The notes: generated by a model from the sequence alone, not told the origin. A stretch of DNA of 64,000 bases from Candidatus Leptofilum proximum (GCA_016710325.1 JADJXK010000002.1:2232001-2296000), one strand, 5' to 3'; positions 7,175 to 18,000 are shown, counted from the stretch's first letter. Translations and numbers: made by a program.

Positions 7175-9112
7175 ATGTTACATGGCTTCACCGGCAGCAT
7201 CCTGCACGTCGATTTAACCAACCGTACCCTGGAAATTGAACATCCCGACGAGGAATTTTACCGCCATTACATGGGCGGCAGCCTGATGGGGCTATACTAC
7301 CTCTGGCACAACACGCCCGCCCACGCCGATCCGCTTGGCCCAGAAAATACGCTCACCTTTGCCGTCAGCGGGCCTACCGGGCTGCCTGTCAGCGGGCAGA
7401 GCCGCTGCACCGTCACCTGCAAATCCCCCAGCAGCGGCGGCGTGGCCGATGCCCAGGCCGGCGGCTTCTGGCCCGCCGAGCTCAAATACGCCGGCTTCGA
7501 CGCCGTCGTCGTCACCGGCGCGTCCGGCACGCCCGTCTACCTCTGGATCAACGAGGGTGAAGCCGAGCTGCGCGACGCCCGCCATTTGTGGGGCAAAACA
7601 ACGCTGGAAGTGGACACCATCCTGGAAGATGAGCTGGGCGACCGGCGCATCGAGATTGCCCAGATTGGCCCGGCGGGTGAAAAGCTGGCCAACTTTGCCG
7701 CCATCATGAACATGAGCAACCGCGCCTGGGGCCGCACCGGCGTCGGCGCCGTCATGGGCAGCAAAAAGCTCAAGGCCATCGTGGTGCGCGGCACCCAAAA
7801 AGTGACTCCGGCTGACAAAAAAGCGGTCGCCGCTCTGTCTAAGCAAGGGGCGAAAGGTTTTCCTGGGAGCGGCATGGAGAGTTTCGGCCGTTACGGCACG
7901 GCAGGTGCGGTGATGAGCCAGCAGGGCGGCGGCGGGCTGCCTACGCGCAACTGGGACGCGGGTGTCATGGCCAATGCCGAAGCCATCAGCGGCGAGAAGC
8001 TGTACGACGAGATTTTGCGCGGTGCGGAAGCAGGCAAACAGGACAAAGACGGCCGTGATACCTGCTACGCCTGCATCGTGCGCTGTAAACGCGTGGTCGA
8101 ATCTGAGTACCAAAACATCCGCCTGCGCCACGAGTACGGCGGACCCGAGTACGAAACCATCGCCACCTTCGGCTCCTACTGCGGCGTGGATGATTTGCGC
8201 GCCGTCACCTACGCAAACCAGCTGTGCAACGAATACGGCGTCGATACTATCTCCTGCGGTGCAACCCTCTCCTGGGCCATGGAATGCTTCGAAAACGAAG
8301 TAATCAACCTGGATGAAACGGACGGCATCGAGCTGCGCTACGGCAATGCCGAGGCGATGATCGCCATGCTCAAAAAGACGCTCAACCGCGAAGGCTTCGG
8401 CGACATCCTAGCCAATGGCTCGGCCAAAGCCGCCGATTTGCTGGGCAAGGGGCACGAATTTTTGCTGACAGTCAAAGGCCAGGAGCTGCCCGCCCACATG
8501 CCACACGTCAAGCGCAGCCTGGGCGTCATCTACGCCGCCAATCCGTTTGGCGCCGATCACCAATCCTCCGAGCACGACCCGGTCTACAGCGAGAAGGCGT
8601 ACGAGCGGTTTTACAAGGTGCCGCTGTCGCAAATTGGGCTGAACACGCCGCAGCCACCCAAGGTGATCAATGCCGAAAAAATCGAGTTTGCCCTGAAAAC
8701 GCAGTACAACTACAGTGCTGCCGACACAGTGAGCCTTTGCCAGTTTGTTTATGGCCCCAGCTGGCAAATGTACGGCCCGCAGGAGATGGCCGATTTGATG
8801 GCGGCAGCCACCGGTTGGGGTGTGACCGTGGAGGAGATACAGGCAATCGGCCGTCGCCGCCTGAATTTAATGCGCGCTTACAACGCCCGCGAAGGCTTAA
8901 CCCGCGACGACGACACTCTACCCAAGAAACTGTTTAAGAAAGCGCTGGAAGGCGGCCGTTCCGATGGCCTCATCCTGGAAAACGAGGAGCTGCAAGCCGG
9001 GCTGGGCATGTATTACGAGCAGGCAGGCTGGGACACCACCACCGGCGCCCCCACCCGCGCCACCCTGGAAGCCGTCGGCCTCGGCTGGGTAGCCGACGAT
9101 TTGGGAATGTAA
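7175..9112 (+). CDS. Aldehyde:ferredoxin oxidoreductase, tungsten-pterin family
   Basis: A 645-residue protein of full family length. The N-terminal domain begins HGFTGSILHVDLTNRTLEIE and has the pterin-binding elements (GPTGLPVSGQSR, QIGPAGEKLANFAAI, NRAWGRTGVGAVMGSKKLKA). The iron-sulfur ligands are in DTCYACIVRCKR, with a further cysteine in the C-terminal domain near SLCQF. The enzyme oxidises aldehydes to acids with ferredoxin as electron acceptor in anaerobic or micro-oxic amino acid and sugar metabolism. AAGGAAA precedes the ATG. No MoaD-like partner or ferredoxin gene is adjacent. The substrate is not predictable. Confidence 0.95.
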   Translation: MLHGFTGSILHVDLTNRTLEIEHPDEEFYRHYMGGSLMGLYYLWHNTPAHADPLGPENTLTFAVSGPTGLPVSGQSRCTVTCKSPSSGGVADAQAGGFWPAELKYAGFDAVVVTGASGTPVYLWINEGEAELRDARHLWGKTTLEVDTILEDELGDRRIEIAQIGPAGEKLANFAAIMNMSNRAWGRTGVGAVMGSKKLKAIVVRGTQKVTPADKKAVAALSKQGAKGFPGSGMESFGRYGTAGAVMSQQGGGGLPTRNWDAGVMANAEAISGEKLYDEILRGAEAGKQDKDGRDTCYACIVRCKRVVESEYQNIRLRHEYGGPEYETIATFGSYCGVDDLRAVTYANQLCNEYGVDTISCGATLSWAMECFENEVINLDETDGIELRYGNAEAMIAMLKKTLNREGFGDILANGSAKAADLLGKGHEFLLTVKGQELPAHMPHVKRSLGVIYAANPFGADHQSSEHDPVYSEKAYERFYKVPLSQIGLNTPQPPKVINAEKIEFALKTQYNYSAADTVSLCQFVYGPSWQMYGPQEMADLMAAATGWGVTVEEIQAIGRRRLNLMRAYNAREGLTRDDDTLPKKLFKKALEGGRSDGLILENEELQAGLGMYYEQAGWDTTTGAPTRATLEAVGLGWVADDLGM

Positions 9113-9115
9113 CCG

Positions 9116-9172
9116 CCGTAGCCGCGGATTCTTTCCGCGCCAGAATTTCGCAGAAAGAATCTGCGGCTACGG
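9116..9172. repeat. Long imperfect hairpin after the aldehyde:ferredoxin oxidoreductase gene
   Basis: Twenty-base arms (9116-9135 and 9153-9172, CCGTAGCCGCGGATTCTTTC and its complement) pair with one mismatch. There is no T run, so it is a palindromic intergenic unit rather than a classical terminator. Confidence 0.7.
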
Positions 9173-9178
9173 TCAGTC

Positions 9179-9216
9179 ATTTACCATTAACCATTGACCA
9201 TTAACCATTGACCATT
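9179..9216. repeat. ACCATTAACCATTG word array
   Basis: Four tandem copies of (A)CCATTAACC/CCATTGACC. The array overlaps the 3' end of the convergent GH13 gene and supplies its last codons (IMVNG) and stop. Confidence 0.75.
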
Positions 9217-11069
9217 ATTACGGCCGTTCCGCCCCCTACCTTCACCCCGTCCCCCACAACCTCCGGCATCTCCCCCGTAGAAAGCAAGCAGTTGTAAGCA
9301 GCCGCATCCGTCAGCGGAATGATTTGCTCCCTGTCACTGAGATTGAAGAGGGTGACGGCCGTTTCTCCCCCCACTTCCCGCGCATACGCATACGTCTGCG
9401 TCGCCGCATCGACGTGCCGCCGGGTGCGCGAGCCACGCTGGAGCGCAGGCAGCGTCCGCCGCAAGTGGACCAATCGGCGATAAAAGGCCAGCAAATCCTG
9501 GTGCCACGCCTCCGGCTGCCACGGCATTGGCGCCCGCACGTGATGGTCTCCGCCGGAACCCGCCTGGTCCTTGTTCACCGCCTGCGACAGCCCAACTTCG
9601 GTGCCGTAATAAATCACCGGGATCGGCGCCAGGGTGAACTGGCACAGCGCCGCCAGCTTCAGCCGGTTCACGTCGTTGCCCGCCATGAAGAGGAAGCGGT
9701 TCATGTCATGATTGTCCAAGAAGCTAACCCGCGCCGCGCCGGTGGCCATGTACGCCTCGTAGCTCTGCAAAAAGGCGTCCAGCTGGGCCACGTTCCACAA
9801 ATCGAGGGCAAAAGCGTAGCGAAACGCCGTCGCCAGGGGGAAGTCGAGCACGTGGCTCAGCCGCCCACGATAGCGGCGCAGCGCGTCGGGTGAGTCGGTT
9901 GCCTCGCCAATGGTCACTGCCTGTGGATTGGCCGATTGCACCGCCTGGCGGAACTGCACCCAGAAGTCCATGCCGTGCCCGATGGCGTGGTCCAGCCGGA
10001 AGCCGTCCAGCTTAAACTCACGCAGCCAGTAAACGGCCGCATCACAAATATGCTGTCGTCCCGCCGGATCGTTGGTGTCGAACGAGGGCAGCATCCTGGC
10101 CCGGCCCAAAAAGCAGCGATAGTTGTCCGGCCGCTCGTAAAAGACAAACCAGGAAGCCGTTTCGGCGTTGGGATCGGCCTGGGCGGCCAGGAAGGCGGGA
10201 TGTTTCCAGGAGCAGTGGCTGGGCACAAAGTCCAAAATCACGCGAATGCCGCGCCCGTGTGCCTGCGCCACCAGTTCGTGCAAATCTGCCGCGCTGCCCA
10301 GCTCCGGATCGATGGCAAACAAATCTTTGGTGTCGTAGCGATGGTAGGTGTCGGCCAACCCCAGCGGTGAAAGCCAGATACAGTTGATGCCCAGCTCATC
10401 CAGGTAGGGCAGCGATTGGGTGACGCCGCGCAGCGTACCGCCGTGCCGGGCGTGGTGGTGGCTCTGGTCAACGTCCGGTGAAAAACGGCCGTCCTCCGTC
10501 CCCGGATGAAAACGATCCAGGAAAATATGATAAATCACCGCCTCCTGCATCCAATCTGGTCCGATGGGTTCGTCTGGCTCGACAAAGTAGGCAAACGTCT
10601 GGATGCCCGTTTTGTCCTCCACCGGGTACCAGAAGCCCTGGCCGTCGTGGGCAAAGAGGTCGGGCGGGGCGTCGGCGGCGCGGCCTGGCTGCCACCCGGC
10701 GATTTTGTAGCGCACGGCCGTTCCGCCCACCTGCCCCGGCAAAATGGCGTGCCACCGGCTGAGGTAACCTGCGCCCGCTTCCCAATCCACCGTCTGCACC
10801 GTCATCGGCAGTTTGTGGGCGGTGGCGTCGGGTAAACGGCCGTCCCTGGTAAACCACACCTCGGCGCGATCCAACGGCATTTCCACGCCGCTGGTAGCCC
10901 AGATTTCGACAGGCTCATGGGATTGGGGGGCGAACGGCCGTATCGTGTTGTCATGGCGGAACTGGTGCGCTTGCGTCGCAATACGCTCGCGCACCATCGG
11001 CAGGGGAATGTCGCCCGGCGCGGTGGCAATTGCTTCGTTATCGTCGAATGTAGTTTCTAATTCAGCCAT
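9201..11069 (-). CDS. GH13 alpha-amylase family enzyme (neopullulanase/cyclomaltodextrinase-like)
   Basis: About 622 residues from the ATG at 11069, which has a strong AGGAGA site; the upstream extension is discarded. An N-terminal beta-sandwich (CBM34-like) precedes the catalytic barrel. The four GH13 regions are visible: VILDFVPSHCSW, the nucleophile in DGFRLDHAIGHG, the acid/base Glu in VTIGEATDSP, and FLDNHDMNRFL. The N-domain plus the barrel entry (FHPGTEDGRFSPDVDQSHHHARHGG) points to a maltogenic/neopullulanase type acting on oligosaccharides inside the cell. It may work with glgA and malQ, which lie about 20 kb away. No signal peptide is seen. Confidence 0.93.
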   Translation of the reverse strand: MAELETTFDDNEAIATAPGDIPLPMVRERIATQAHQFRHDNTIRPFAPQSHEPVEIWATSGVEMPLDRAEVWFTRDGRLPDATAHKLPMTVQTVDWEAGAGYLSRWHAILPGQVGGTAVRYKIAGWQPGRAADAPPDLFAHDGQGFWYPVEDKTGIQTFAYFVEPDEPIGPDWMQEAVIYHIFLDRFHPGTEDGRFSPDVDQSHHHARHGGTLRGVTQSLPYLDELGINCIWLSPLGLADTYHRYDTKDLFAIDPELGSAADLHELVAQAHGRGIRVILDFVPSHCSWKHPAFLAAQADPNAETASWFVFYERPDNYRCFLGRARMLPSFDTNDPAGRQHICDAAVYWLREFKLDGFRLDHAIGHGMDFWVQFRQAVQSANPQAVTIGEATDSPDALRRYRGRLSHVLDFPLATAFRYAFALDLWNVAQLDAFLQSYEAYMATGAARVSFLDNHDMNRFLFMAGNDVNRLKLAALCQFTLAPIPVIYYGTEVGLSQAVNKDQAGSGGDHHVRAPMPWQPEAWHQDLLAFYRRLVHLRRTLPALQRGSRTRRHVDAATQTYAYAREVGGETAVTLFNLSDREQIIPLTDAAAYNCLLSTGEMPEVVGDGVKVGGGTAVIMVNG

Positions 11070-11096
11070 TGGTTGTTCTCCTAATTTAAAATAGCG

Positions 11097-11140
11097 GAAC
11101 ACAGAGTTGCACAGAGAAGCACGGAGGGGAACAGAGGATA
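11097..11140. repeat. CACAGAG-word array (single arm)
   Basis: AACACAGAGTTGCACAGAGA is followed by related words upstream of the GH13 gene. It belongs to the same family as 11641-11702, 28046-28133, 55549-55640 and 61601-61744. Confidence 0.6.
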
Positions 11141-11166
11141 ATTTTCAATCTACGCCATTTGCTGAT

Positions 11167-11589
11167 TCAAAAATCTCTGTCCGTCACCGCCCGCCACCGC
11201 TGCAACAAAGTCAGCATCTGTTCCTGTTCAACTTCGTCAAATGTGGCCAGACTGGCCTGCAGCGCGGCCAGATGGGCCACCTGGGTCAGTTCACGCTGCG
11301 CCGCCCCTGCCGCCGTCAGCACTACCTGCTGCGCCCGCCGGTCGTCCGGATCGGGCTGGCGCTCGGCCCAGCCCTGCTCGGCCAGGTAATCGACAATGCG
11401 CGTCATTTTGCTGTTGTCCAGCAGCAAACGGCCGCTTAAATCCCCCATGCGCCAACCCGTGACTGGGTGCAAAAGCAGTAGGGTTTCAAACTGTTCGGGG
11501 GTGAGGTGGAACGGCCGTAACGCCGCCGCCATCTCGCCAATCAGCAAAACAAAAATTTCCCGCATGGTTGCAAAAATCTCTTGTTCCAT
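11167..11589 (-). CDS. MarR family transcriptional regulator
   Basis: A 140-residue protein with the MarR winged helix: LTPEQFETLLLLHPV, the recognition helix region LLLDNSKMTRIVDYLAEQGW, and the wing with the DPDDRRAQQVVLT signature. MarR proteins bind DNA as dimers and usually repress efflux, stress or aromatic catabolism genes in response to small phenolic ligands. It lies between the GH13 gene and the CotH operon; the target is not evident. Confidence 0.92.
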   Translation of the reverse strand: MEQEIFATMREIFVLLIGEMAAALRPFHLTPEQFETLLLLHPVTGWRMGDLSGRLLLDNSKMTRIVDYLAEQGWAERQPDPDDRRAQQVVLTAAGAAQRELTQVAHLAALQASLATFDEVEQEQMLTLLQRWRAVTDRDF

Positions 11590-11640
11590 ACGGGAATTAT
11601 ATTTTTATTTGATATATTTGCAAATGAGAATAAATGCGGA

Positions 11641-11702
11641 TTTGCCACAGAGAGCACAGAGCACACAGAGTTTTCTCATTTTCCTCTGTGTGCTCTGTGG
11701 CT
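11641..11702. repeat. Inverted CACAGAG-word repeat
   Basis: GCCACAGAGAGCACAGAGCA on the left and CCTCTGTGTGCTCTGTGGC on the right form a long stem. It ends directly at the stop codon of the CotH gene. Confidence 0.75.
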
Positions 11703-13262
11703 CACTCTTCCAAAAACGCTTCAGCGGCGGTGACGCGGTTGTAGGTATGTGTGATCAGTTCCTGGATGGCCTGCTCAAACGCCGCCTGCCCCACATCGGC
11801 CACGGCGTAAGGCTCGATGAGCGCAGCCAGTTCTTTGTAGCGAGCCGTCATGGCTTCCGGTTCAAAGACGGTGTGGCTGGTGTCATCGACATAGTTGACA
11901 TAAGTTTCATAGTAGTCTGGGTTGTCCAGCAGGTAGCGAATCAGCGGCCACTCGTCGCCGATAGCGGTCATTTCCAGGGTCATTTGGGAACGGCCGCCTG
12001 ACTTCAGCGCTTCGTTGTGATCCCAGGGAATCCAGGTGAGCTGGCCCGTTTCCGGGTTGTTGTAGAGGTAATAATTGTGCGACGCGCCGCCGTATGTGTC
12101 CCAATTTTCAATCACCGTGTTGATCGCCAGCCAGTGCAGGAAGGTATCGACGTCAAAAACCGCTTCCAGCTGCGCCTGCCACGCTGCCGGGTTGCTCTGG
12201 CGCAGGTCGGAATGCAGCGCGGTGTACAGCGTTTCGATGTCGCTCCAGTCAGCTTCGTCTTCGTTGTTTTCTTTTTGGAAGCCGTCAGCAATGCTCGCAA
12301 AAGTGCCTTCGGCCAGGGAAACGGCCGTACCGTCCGCCTCGTAAATGTTGCCGTCATCGCTGCCAAAGACGCGTTCTACGGCCGTGTCGTCAATCACCTC
12401 AATCATCGTGTACAGGCCAAAACTCACCGGCCCTTCGCCGTAATCCACATACAGCTCCACAAACGACGTTTTGGCGCTGGGTACTCCAGCATCTTCCATA
12501 ATGTCGGCCACAACCGTATCGCGCAAAAACGATTCATCGCGGAAGTTGTTGGACAGCGACAGCTGCTTAAAGCCATAAAACCGCTGGTTGTCAATTTCGG
12601 GATAATCGTCTTCAAACTCGTCAAAATCGAGCTTGAACGGCAGCTCCAGCGAACCGCTAGACCAGGCGCTGGACAGCGACGAGTTGCCCTTGAAGCGCAC
12701 GCCGACGTGCGTCCAGGTATTGCTCGAAGGTAATCGTGGCCTCAGCCCACATCGGGTTTTCGCTGGTGAAGTCGCCCGGCACGCCGCCAGGGCCACCAAA
12801 CCCAGCGCCGGGTTGCTCACCACCGCCGCCGGGACCCTCGGCAGGTGACGAAAAGCCTTCAGGCGGTTCAAACCCTTCCGGCAGACTGCCCAGATTGCCC
12901 TCGCCAGGGCCACCAAAGCCGCCGGTGCCCTGTTCGCCCAACAGCTCGGTCAGGTTGGCCAGCATTAACTCCCACTCGGCGCCGTCAATGGTGATGTCCA
13001 GGCGCAGCACCTCATCTTCGGGGAAAACGACCTCGTAGTTGGGGTCCACATCGTTGCTGTGGGTGGCTTCGCTCCAGCCATCGGGGCGGGCGACTTCATC
13101 GGATTCGTTGGTTTGCGAGGTGATGGTGGTGGCTACGGCCGTTCCTCCCGCTGTGCTGGTTGCAGAACTGGCATCACTTTCCGGCGAACTGCTGCAAGCG
13201 AAGAGATGAATGGTCAAAAGGAAAATCGCTGTTAAAAAGCGAAAAGTTTGGGTTACTTTCAT
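11702..13262 (-). pseudogene. CotH-type protein kinase family gene, broken by a frameshift
   Basis: Two frames form one protein. The upstream part (stop near 12657) has a lipoprotein signal (LLTIHLFACSSS) and a spore-coat-protein-H start (VLRLDITIDGAEWELMLANL), followed by a Gly/Pro-rich loop and ends in register at ATITFEQ. The downstream part resumes as NTWTHVGVRFKGNSSL, which is the normal CotH continuation, then FKLDFDEF, LSLSNNFRDESFLRD, GLYTMIEVIDD and IPWDHNEALKSGG. The switch lies near 12712-12725. CotH proteins are atypical secreted kinases. A single indel is enough; it may be a real mutation or an assembly error. The stop of the second part abuts a CACAGAG repeat. It is the last gene of the VTC-DUF4956-CotH cluster. 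Confidence 0.8.
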
Positions 13263-13282
13263 CGGGTTGCTCCATAGCTGCG

Positions 13283-13301
13283 ACGCACTTGGGAAGTGCG
13301 T
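13283..13301. repeat. Short hairpin between the CotH and DUF4956 genes
   Basis: ACGCACTT and AAGTGCGT pair perfectly around a GGG loop. There is no T run; it may be a processing or attenuation site within the operon. Confidence 0.5.
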
Positions 13302-13316
13302 TGCACCTGTAGGGGG

Positions 13317-13958
13317 CTAGTTTTGTACGGCCGTATCCTCATCGTAAATCAGGTACACACTTTGCTCTTCGTCCCAACCGTGTTGAGCCACACCATCGTA
13401 GTAAATGCGCAGATCGGCCGAGTCCTTGAGGAAGTTGATATTGCCGATTTCCACCCGCTTCACCGGCAGCCCGGTGCGCTCGCGCAGGTCGGCCAGCAGC
13501 AGGTCATGATTTTCGGGGCGAATCAGCTCAATGCGCTCGTAGGATACGCGCTGCGACTGCTCGTAATGAAAGCCCCAGCCCTGCTCCAGCACGTACAACA
13601 CGCCCACGACCGCTCCGTTGGCCACCAGCAGCACATCCCACCCCGCATTGTTCAGCAGCCCAGAGTTAATCACCGGCAGGCCAATCAGGATGAACAGATA
13701 AGTCATGTCACGCGGGGGCATCGGATTGGTGCGGTAGCGCAGCACCGAGAAGATGGCAAACAAGCCAAATCCTGCGCCCACGCTGAGTTCAATGGAACTC
13801 AGCAGGCTCATTACAAAAAAGATAATGGTGTTAAAGGCCAGAAAGGTAAACACATAACTTTTGTTCTGCTTCACCGGGTAGTAGATGAAGCGCACGATGA
13901 TCAAGGCAATGGCCAGGTTAACGGCAAAACCGGTTAGTAAATTAATGGAGGTAAACAT
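13317..13958 (-). CDS. DUF4956 membrane protein
   Basis: A 213-residue protein. Four hydrophobic helices occupy the first 130 residues (NLLTGFAVNLAIALIIVRFIY, FTFLAFNTIIFFVMSLL, SVGAGFGLFAIFSVLRYR, WDVLLVANGAVVGVLYVL) with the family signature FSVLRYRTNPMPPRDMTYLF. A soluble C-terminal domain follows. It overlaps the upstream VTC-domain gene by 17 bases and precedes CotH. This trio recurs in many bacteria, and a role in polyphosphate or envelope metabolism has been suggested, but the function of DUF4956 is unknown. Confidence 0.88.
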   Translation of the reverse strand: MFTSINLLTGFAVNLAIALIIVRFIYYPVKQNKSYVFTFLAFNTIIFFVMSLLSSIELSVGAGFGLFAIFSVLRYRTNPMPPRDMTYLFILIGLPVINSGLLNNAGWDVLLVANGAVVGVLYVLEQGWGFHYEQSQRVSYERIELIRPENHDLLLADLRERTGLPVKRVEIGNINFLKDSADLRIYYDGVAQHGWDEEQSVYLIYDEDTAVQN

Positions 13959-14745
13959 GCGGTTGTCCTTGGGCCAGCTTCTGCACCAGCCGTAGTTTAG
14001 GTTTAAAATTGTTGTGTTTAATTTGCGAGTAAAGCAGGCTGACGCCCATGCAGTACTTGCTAAAGCCCAGCGGCTGCACCTGGTTCTGGCGCAGCAGCCG
14101 GATCATCCCGGACTGGGTGGAAAAGCCGTCCTGCTTCACTTCAACGATGACCAACTGCGGCAGGCTGACCGTTTCGTCTTGCCAGCTAAAAGCGAGGTTG
14201 AGATCAATCGTCACCCGCTCCTGGCGCAGCTCGCTGACGAGGGTGATGCGGTCATACGCCACCCACAGCTTTGGCTCCAGCCGGGCAGGATCAAAGGGTA
14301 GGGTATCGTGCAGGAATGCGGCCGTTTCCACCCCAATCTCATCAGCGAGTTCTGGCGTTTGCATCCGGCTTTTGATGGTGCGCCCTTTGTTGGTTTTGTG
14401 CTTCACTTCCAGGAACGCCAGGTGCGAATCGACATACTCGCGAGCCCGCACTTTGTACCGGTCCAAGATCCCGGCATGGTGCCGGTGGTACAGTGTAAAA
14501 TCGGCCGAATCGAAGTAGAGCGTGCGGTAGTGGCTGGCGTGTTTGCCCTGCACCACCAACACCGAGTACACCTCAGTAAGCTGTGGCATAATACGCTGCA
14601 AGGTGGCCAGCGGCAGCACATACTTGGTATCGGTGCGGTTCAGCAAAGCCACCCGGCCCATTTTAGACAGTGAAATGGGGGCATAATGATGCAGCGCCAG
14701 GGCTGCGGCAATGTCCGGCTGCGGAATAATCAGGTCTTGCAACAT
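13942..14745 (-). CDS. VTC-domain polyphosphate polymerase-like protein
   Basis: A 267-residue protein with the tunnel-fold VTC domain: NRTDTKYVLPLATL, RTLYFDSADFTLYHRH, KVRAREYVDSHLAFLEVKHKT, and the later VIVEVKQDG. In yeast VTC4 the tunnel basic and Glu residues polymerise polyphosphate from ATP; the basic residues here (K in DTKYV, R/K in YKVRAREY, K in EVKHK) fit that use. It is the first gene of the VTC-DUF4956-CotH operon and overlaps the next gene. Whether this copy makes polyphosphate or binds another polyphosphate is not shown by sequence. Confidence 0.88.
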   Translation of the reverse strand: MLQDLIIPQPDIAAALALHHYAPISLSKMGRVALLNRTDTKYVLPLATLQRIMPQLTEVYSVLVVQGKHASHYRTLYFDSADFTLYHRHHAGILDRYKVRAREYVDSHLAFLEVKHKTNKGRTIKSRMQTPELADEIGVETAAFLHDTLPFDPARLEPKLWVAYDRITLVSELRQERVTIDLNLAFSWQDETVSLPQLVIVEVKQDGFSTQSGMIRLLRQNQVQPLGFSKYCMGVSLLYSQIKHNNFKPKLRLVQKLAQGQPHVYLH

Positions 14746-14915
14746 GGGTGTATCTCCAGTCCGATTCTGTTTTCCTCTATGGTTGGCGCAGCATAACAGA
14801 GCACTGTTTAGCCTGGATATAGAACTTATTAAGATAATGTAAAGATGGCTCGCAGTTGGCGGGGAAAATCAGCCCTTAAAATTTTGGAACTTTTTACATG
14901 GGGAACGGCAGTTTG

Positions 14916-14924
14916 TGTTATACT
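14916..14924 (+). promoter_or_regulatory. Possible extended -10 promoter for dnaE
   Basis: TGTTATACT gives a TGn-TATACT extended -10 element with no convincing -35. The 14746-15037 interval otherwise holds a CAATCTGTGTAATCTGCGAAG word at about 14982-15005 and no gene. Confidence 0.35.
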
Positions 14925-15037
14925 TGTTTCTCATGTGGGGCATTACAACAATACTGCACGCTGGCAAAAGACGTAACCTTCAATCTGTGTAATCTGCGAA
15001 GTCTGTGGATAGTAATCTCTAGGGAAAATTGTGCATC

Positions 15038-18000
15038 ATGTGTGAAAACCACAACCAGTTTGTTCACCTTCACTGCCACAGCGAATTTTCCCTGCTCGAC
15101 GGCCTCAGCCGGGTCAACGACCTGGTGGCCCGCGCCGCTGAACTGGACCAACCGGCCATCGCCCTCACCGACCACGGTGCCATGTACGGCACCATGCCCT
15201 TCTACCGCACCGCCAAAGCCGCGGGTATCAAGCCCATCATCGGCATCGAAACCTACCTGGCGCAGCGCACCATGGTGGACAAAGACCCCCAGCTGGACAA
15301 AACTCGCTTCCACATGCTGCTGCTGGCTGAAAACCAGACCGGCTACCTGAACCTGCTGCAAATCGCCAGCGCTTCCCAGCTGGACGGCTACTACTACAAA
15401 CCGCGCATCGACCGCGCATTTATGGCCCGGCACAAGGATGGCCTCATCGCCACCACTGGCTGCATGGCCGCCGAAATTCCGCGGGCCCTGGGCGACCGCA
15501 ACCCCAAACTTGCCAAAAAGCTGATGGGGGAGTACCTGGACATCTTTGGCAAGGACCGTCTGTTTATTGAGCTGCAAGAGCACTCCATCCCCGAGCTCAC
15601 GGACATTAACCGGCAGCTCATCGAAATGGCTGCCCACTTTGGCCTGCAAAACAACTTCCTGGCCACCAACGACGTGCACTACACCCTGGCCAGCGATGCC
15701 GATCCGCACGAAGTGCTGCTCTGCATCCAGACAAGCTCCACCGTCAAAGATCCCAAGCTCACTTTTTCCGACAAAGAGTATTATGTCAAGTCGCGCGATG
15801 AGATGTTCCACCTCTTCCAGCGCAACGGCTACCAGGAAAACCTCATCCTCAACGCGCTGAGCAACAGCCTGCGCATTGTGGAAATGTGCGACGTCAGCCT
15901 GGACTCCAAAGGGTACCATCTGCCGGATTTTGAGGTACCTGCTGGTCACGACCCGCACTCCTACCTGCGGCAGCTGTGCGAGCGCGGTCTCATCTGGCGC
16001 TACGGGGCGGACCGGGCGGCCAACGACGCTGAACTGCGTGCCCGACTAGACCACGAGCTGAACATTATCAGCCGCATGGGGTTTGAGACGTACTTCCTCA
16101 TCGTATGGGATTTGTGCGAATGGGCCGCCCGAAGCGACGAATGGTGGGAGCAGCACCAGGACCCCTTCCCATACGACAGCTACAGCGAGTGGAAAGAAAA
16201 CGATATCTGGTGGAACGTGCGCGGCTCTGGCGCCGGTTCAGTGGTTGCTTACACCCTGGGCATTACCAGTATCGATCCGCTGGTAAACGGCCTCATCTTT
16301 GAGCGCTTCCTGAATCCAGGGCGTGTCTCCATGCCCGATATTGATCTGGATTATCCAGACGACGTGCGGCACTGGATGGTGGCCTACTCCAAGCGGCGCT
16401 ACGGCTCTGAAAAAGTAGCGCAGATTATTACCTTTGGAACGTTGGGTGCCCGCGCCGCCATTCGCGACGTGGGGCGGGCGATGGACATGCCGCTGGAGGA
16501 AGTGGATGTGCTGGCGCGCATGGTGCCCGCCATCCCCGGCAAGCCGGTCAAAATCGAAAATGTGCTGGACAAAGATCACGAGTTTTACTCGTCGGAGCTG
16601 GAGCAGAAGTACAAGGCGGAAACGGCCGTCCGCGAACTCCTCGACACCGCGCGCAATTTAGAGGGCGTAGCCCGCCATGCCTCCAGCCACGCCGCCGGGG
16701 TCATCATTTCCGACCGGCCGCTGCACGAGTACGTGCCGCTCAACAAACCCACCAGCGGCGATGAAGGGTTGGGCGGCGTGGACCGCGTCACCCAGTGGCC
16801 CATGGAAATTGTGGAATCAATCGGCCTACTGAAAGTGGACTTTTTAGGGCTGAGCACCCTCACCGTCATGCGCCGGGCGGCCCGCCTGATTGAAGAGCGG
16901 TACGGCACTGTCTACACCATGGACAACATCCCCTACGACGAAGGGCACGTTGGGCCAGATCCCACCAAACAGCCAGAAATCCTCTTCGACATGCTGGGGC
17001 GCGGCGACGTGGCCGGGGTGTTCCAGGTGGAAGGCGCGGGCATGCGCCGCCTGATGATGGAAATGAAGCCGCGCCGCTTCGACCACATCATCGCCGCCAT
17101 TTCGCTCTACCGACCCGGCCCGATGGAAAACATTCCCGAGTACATCCGCCGCATGCATTCGGCCATCTACGACAACAAGGACGTGGTGGAATACCACTCC
17201 CCTGCCCTGGAACCGATCCTCAAAGACACCTACGGCATTTTGGTGTACCAGGAGCAAATCATCCGCATCGCCTCTGACCTGGCCGGGTACGAGCCGGGCG
17301 AGGCGGACATGATCCGCAAGGCCGTCTCCAAAAAGAAGCGCGACCTGATGGACAAACATCGCTCCCAGTTCACCGAGGGGGCCATGGCTCGCGGCCTGAG
17401 CCGGGAAGTGTGCGAAGCGATTTGGGGCGACATTGAATTTTTTGCCCGCTACGGTTTTAACAAGGCGCACGCCGCCGACTACGCCAAGGTAACCTGCCAG
17501 ACGGCGTTTTTGAAGGCCCATTACCCGGTGGAATACCTCACCGCTATGCTCTCGGTGGAACGGGACAACACGGAAAAGGTGCGCCGCTACTTCGCCGAAG
17601 CCAAAAATCTGGGCATCGACGTGGCCCCGCCGGACATCAACACCTCCGGCCTGGACTTTACGATTGAAGATGGCGGGAAACGGCCGCTTATCCGTTTCGG
17701 TCTCGGTGCCATCAAAAATGCCGGAGCCGCCGCCCTCATGACCATCATCGAGGAGCGCGAGGCCAACGGCCCATTTAAGAGCCTGCAAGATTTGTGCGAG
17801 CGGGTCGATTTGAAGCGGGTGGGTAAACGGCCGCTTGAATACATGGCCAAAGCGCGTGTGTTCGACGCCTGGGGCAACCCGGTACAGTTCATGGACGCGC
17901 TCGACCGCATCGTCAATTTCAGCAGCAGCGAACAGGCCGCCGCCGCCACCGGACAGATGAGCCTCTTTGGCGGCGGCAGCACCCCAGCCCTAAAAGTGGC

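Noticed and set aside
14918..15958. A 346-residue minus-strand frame at the start of dnaE
   Set aside because: It is a GC-driven shadow of the PHP domain of dnaE.
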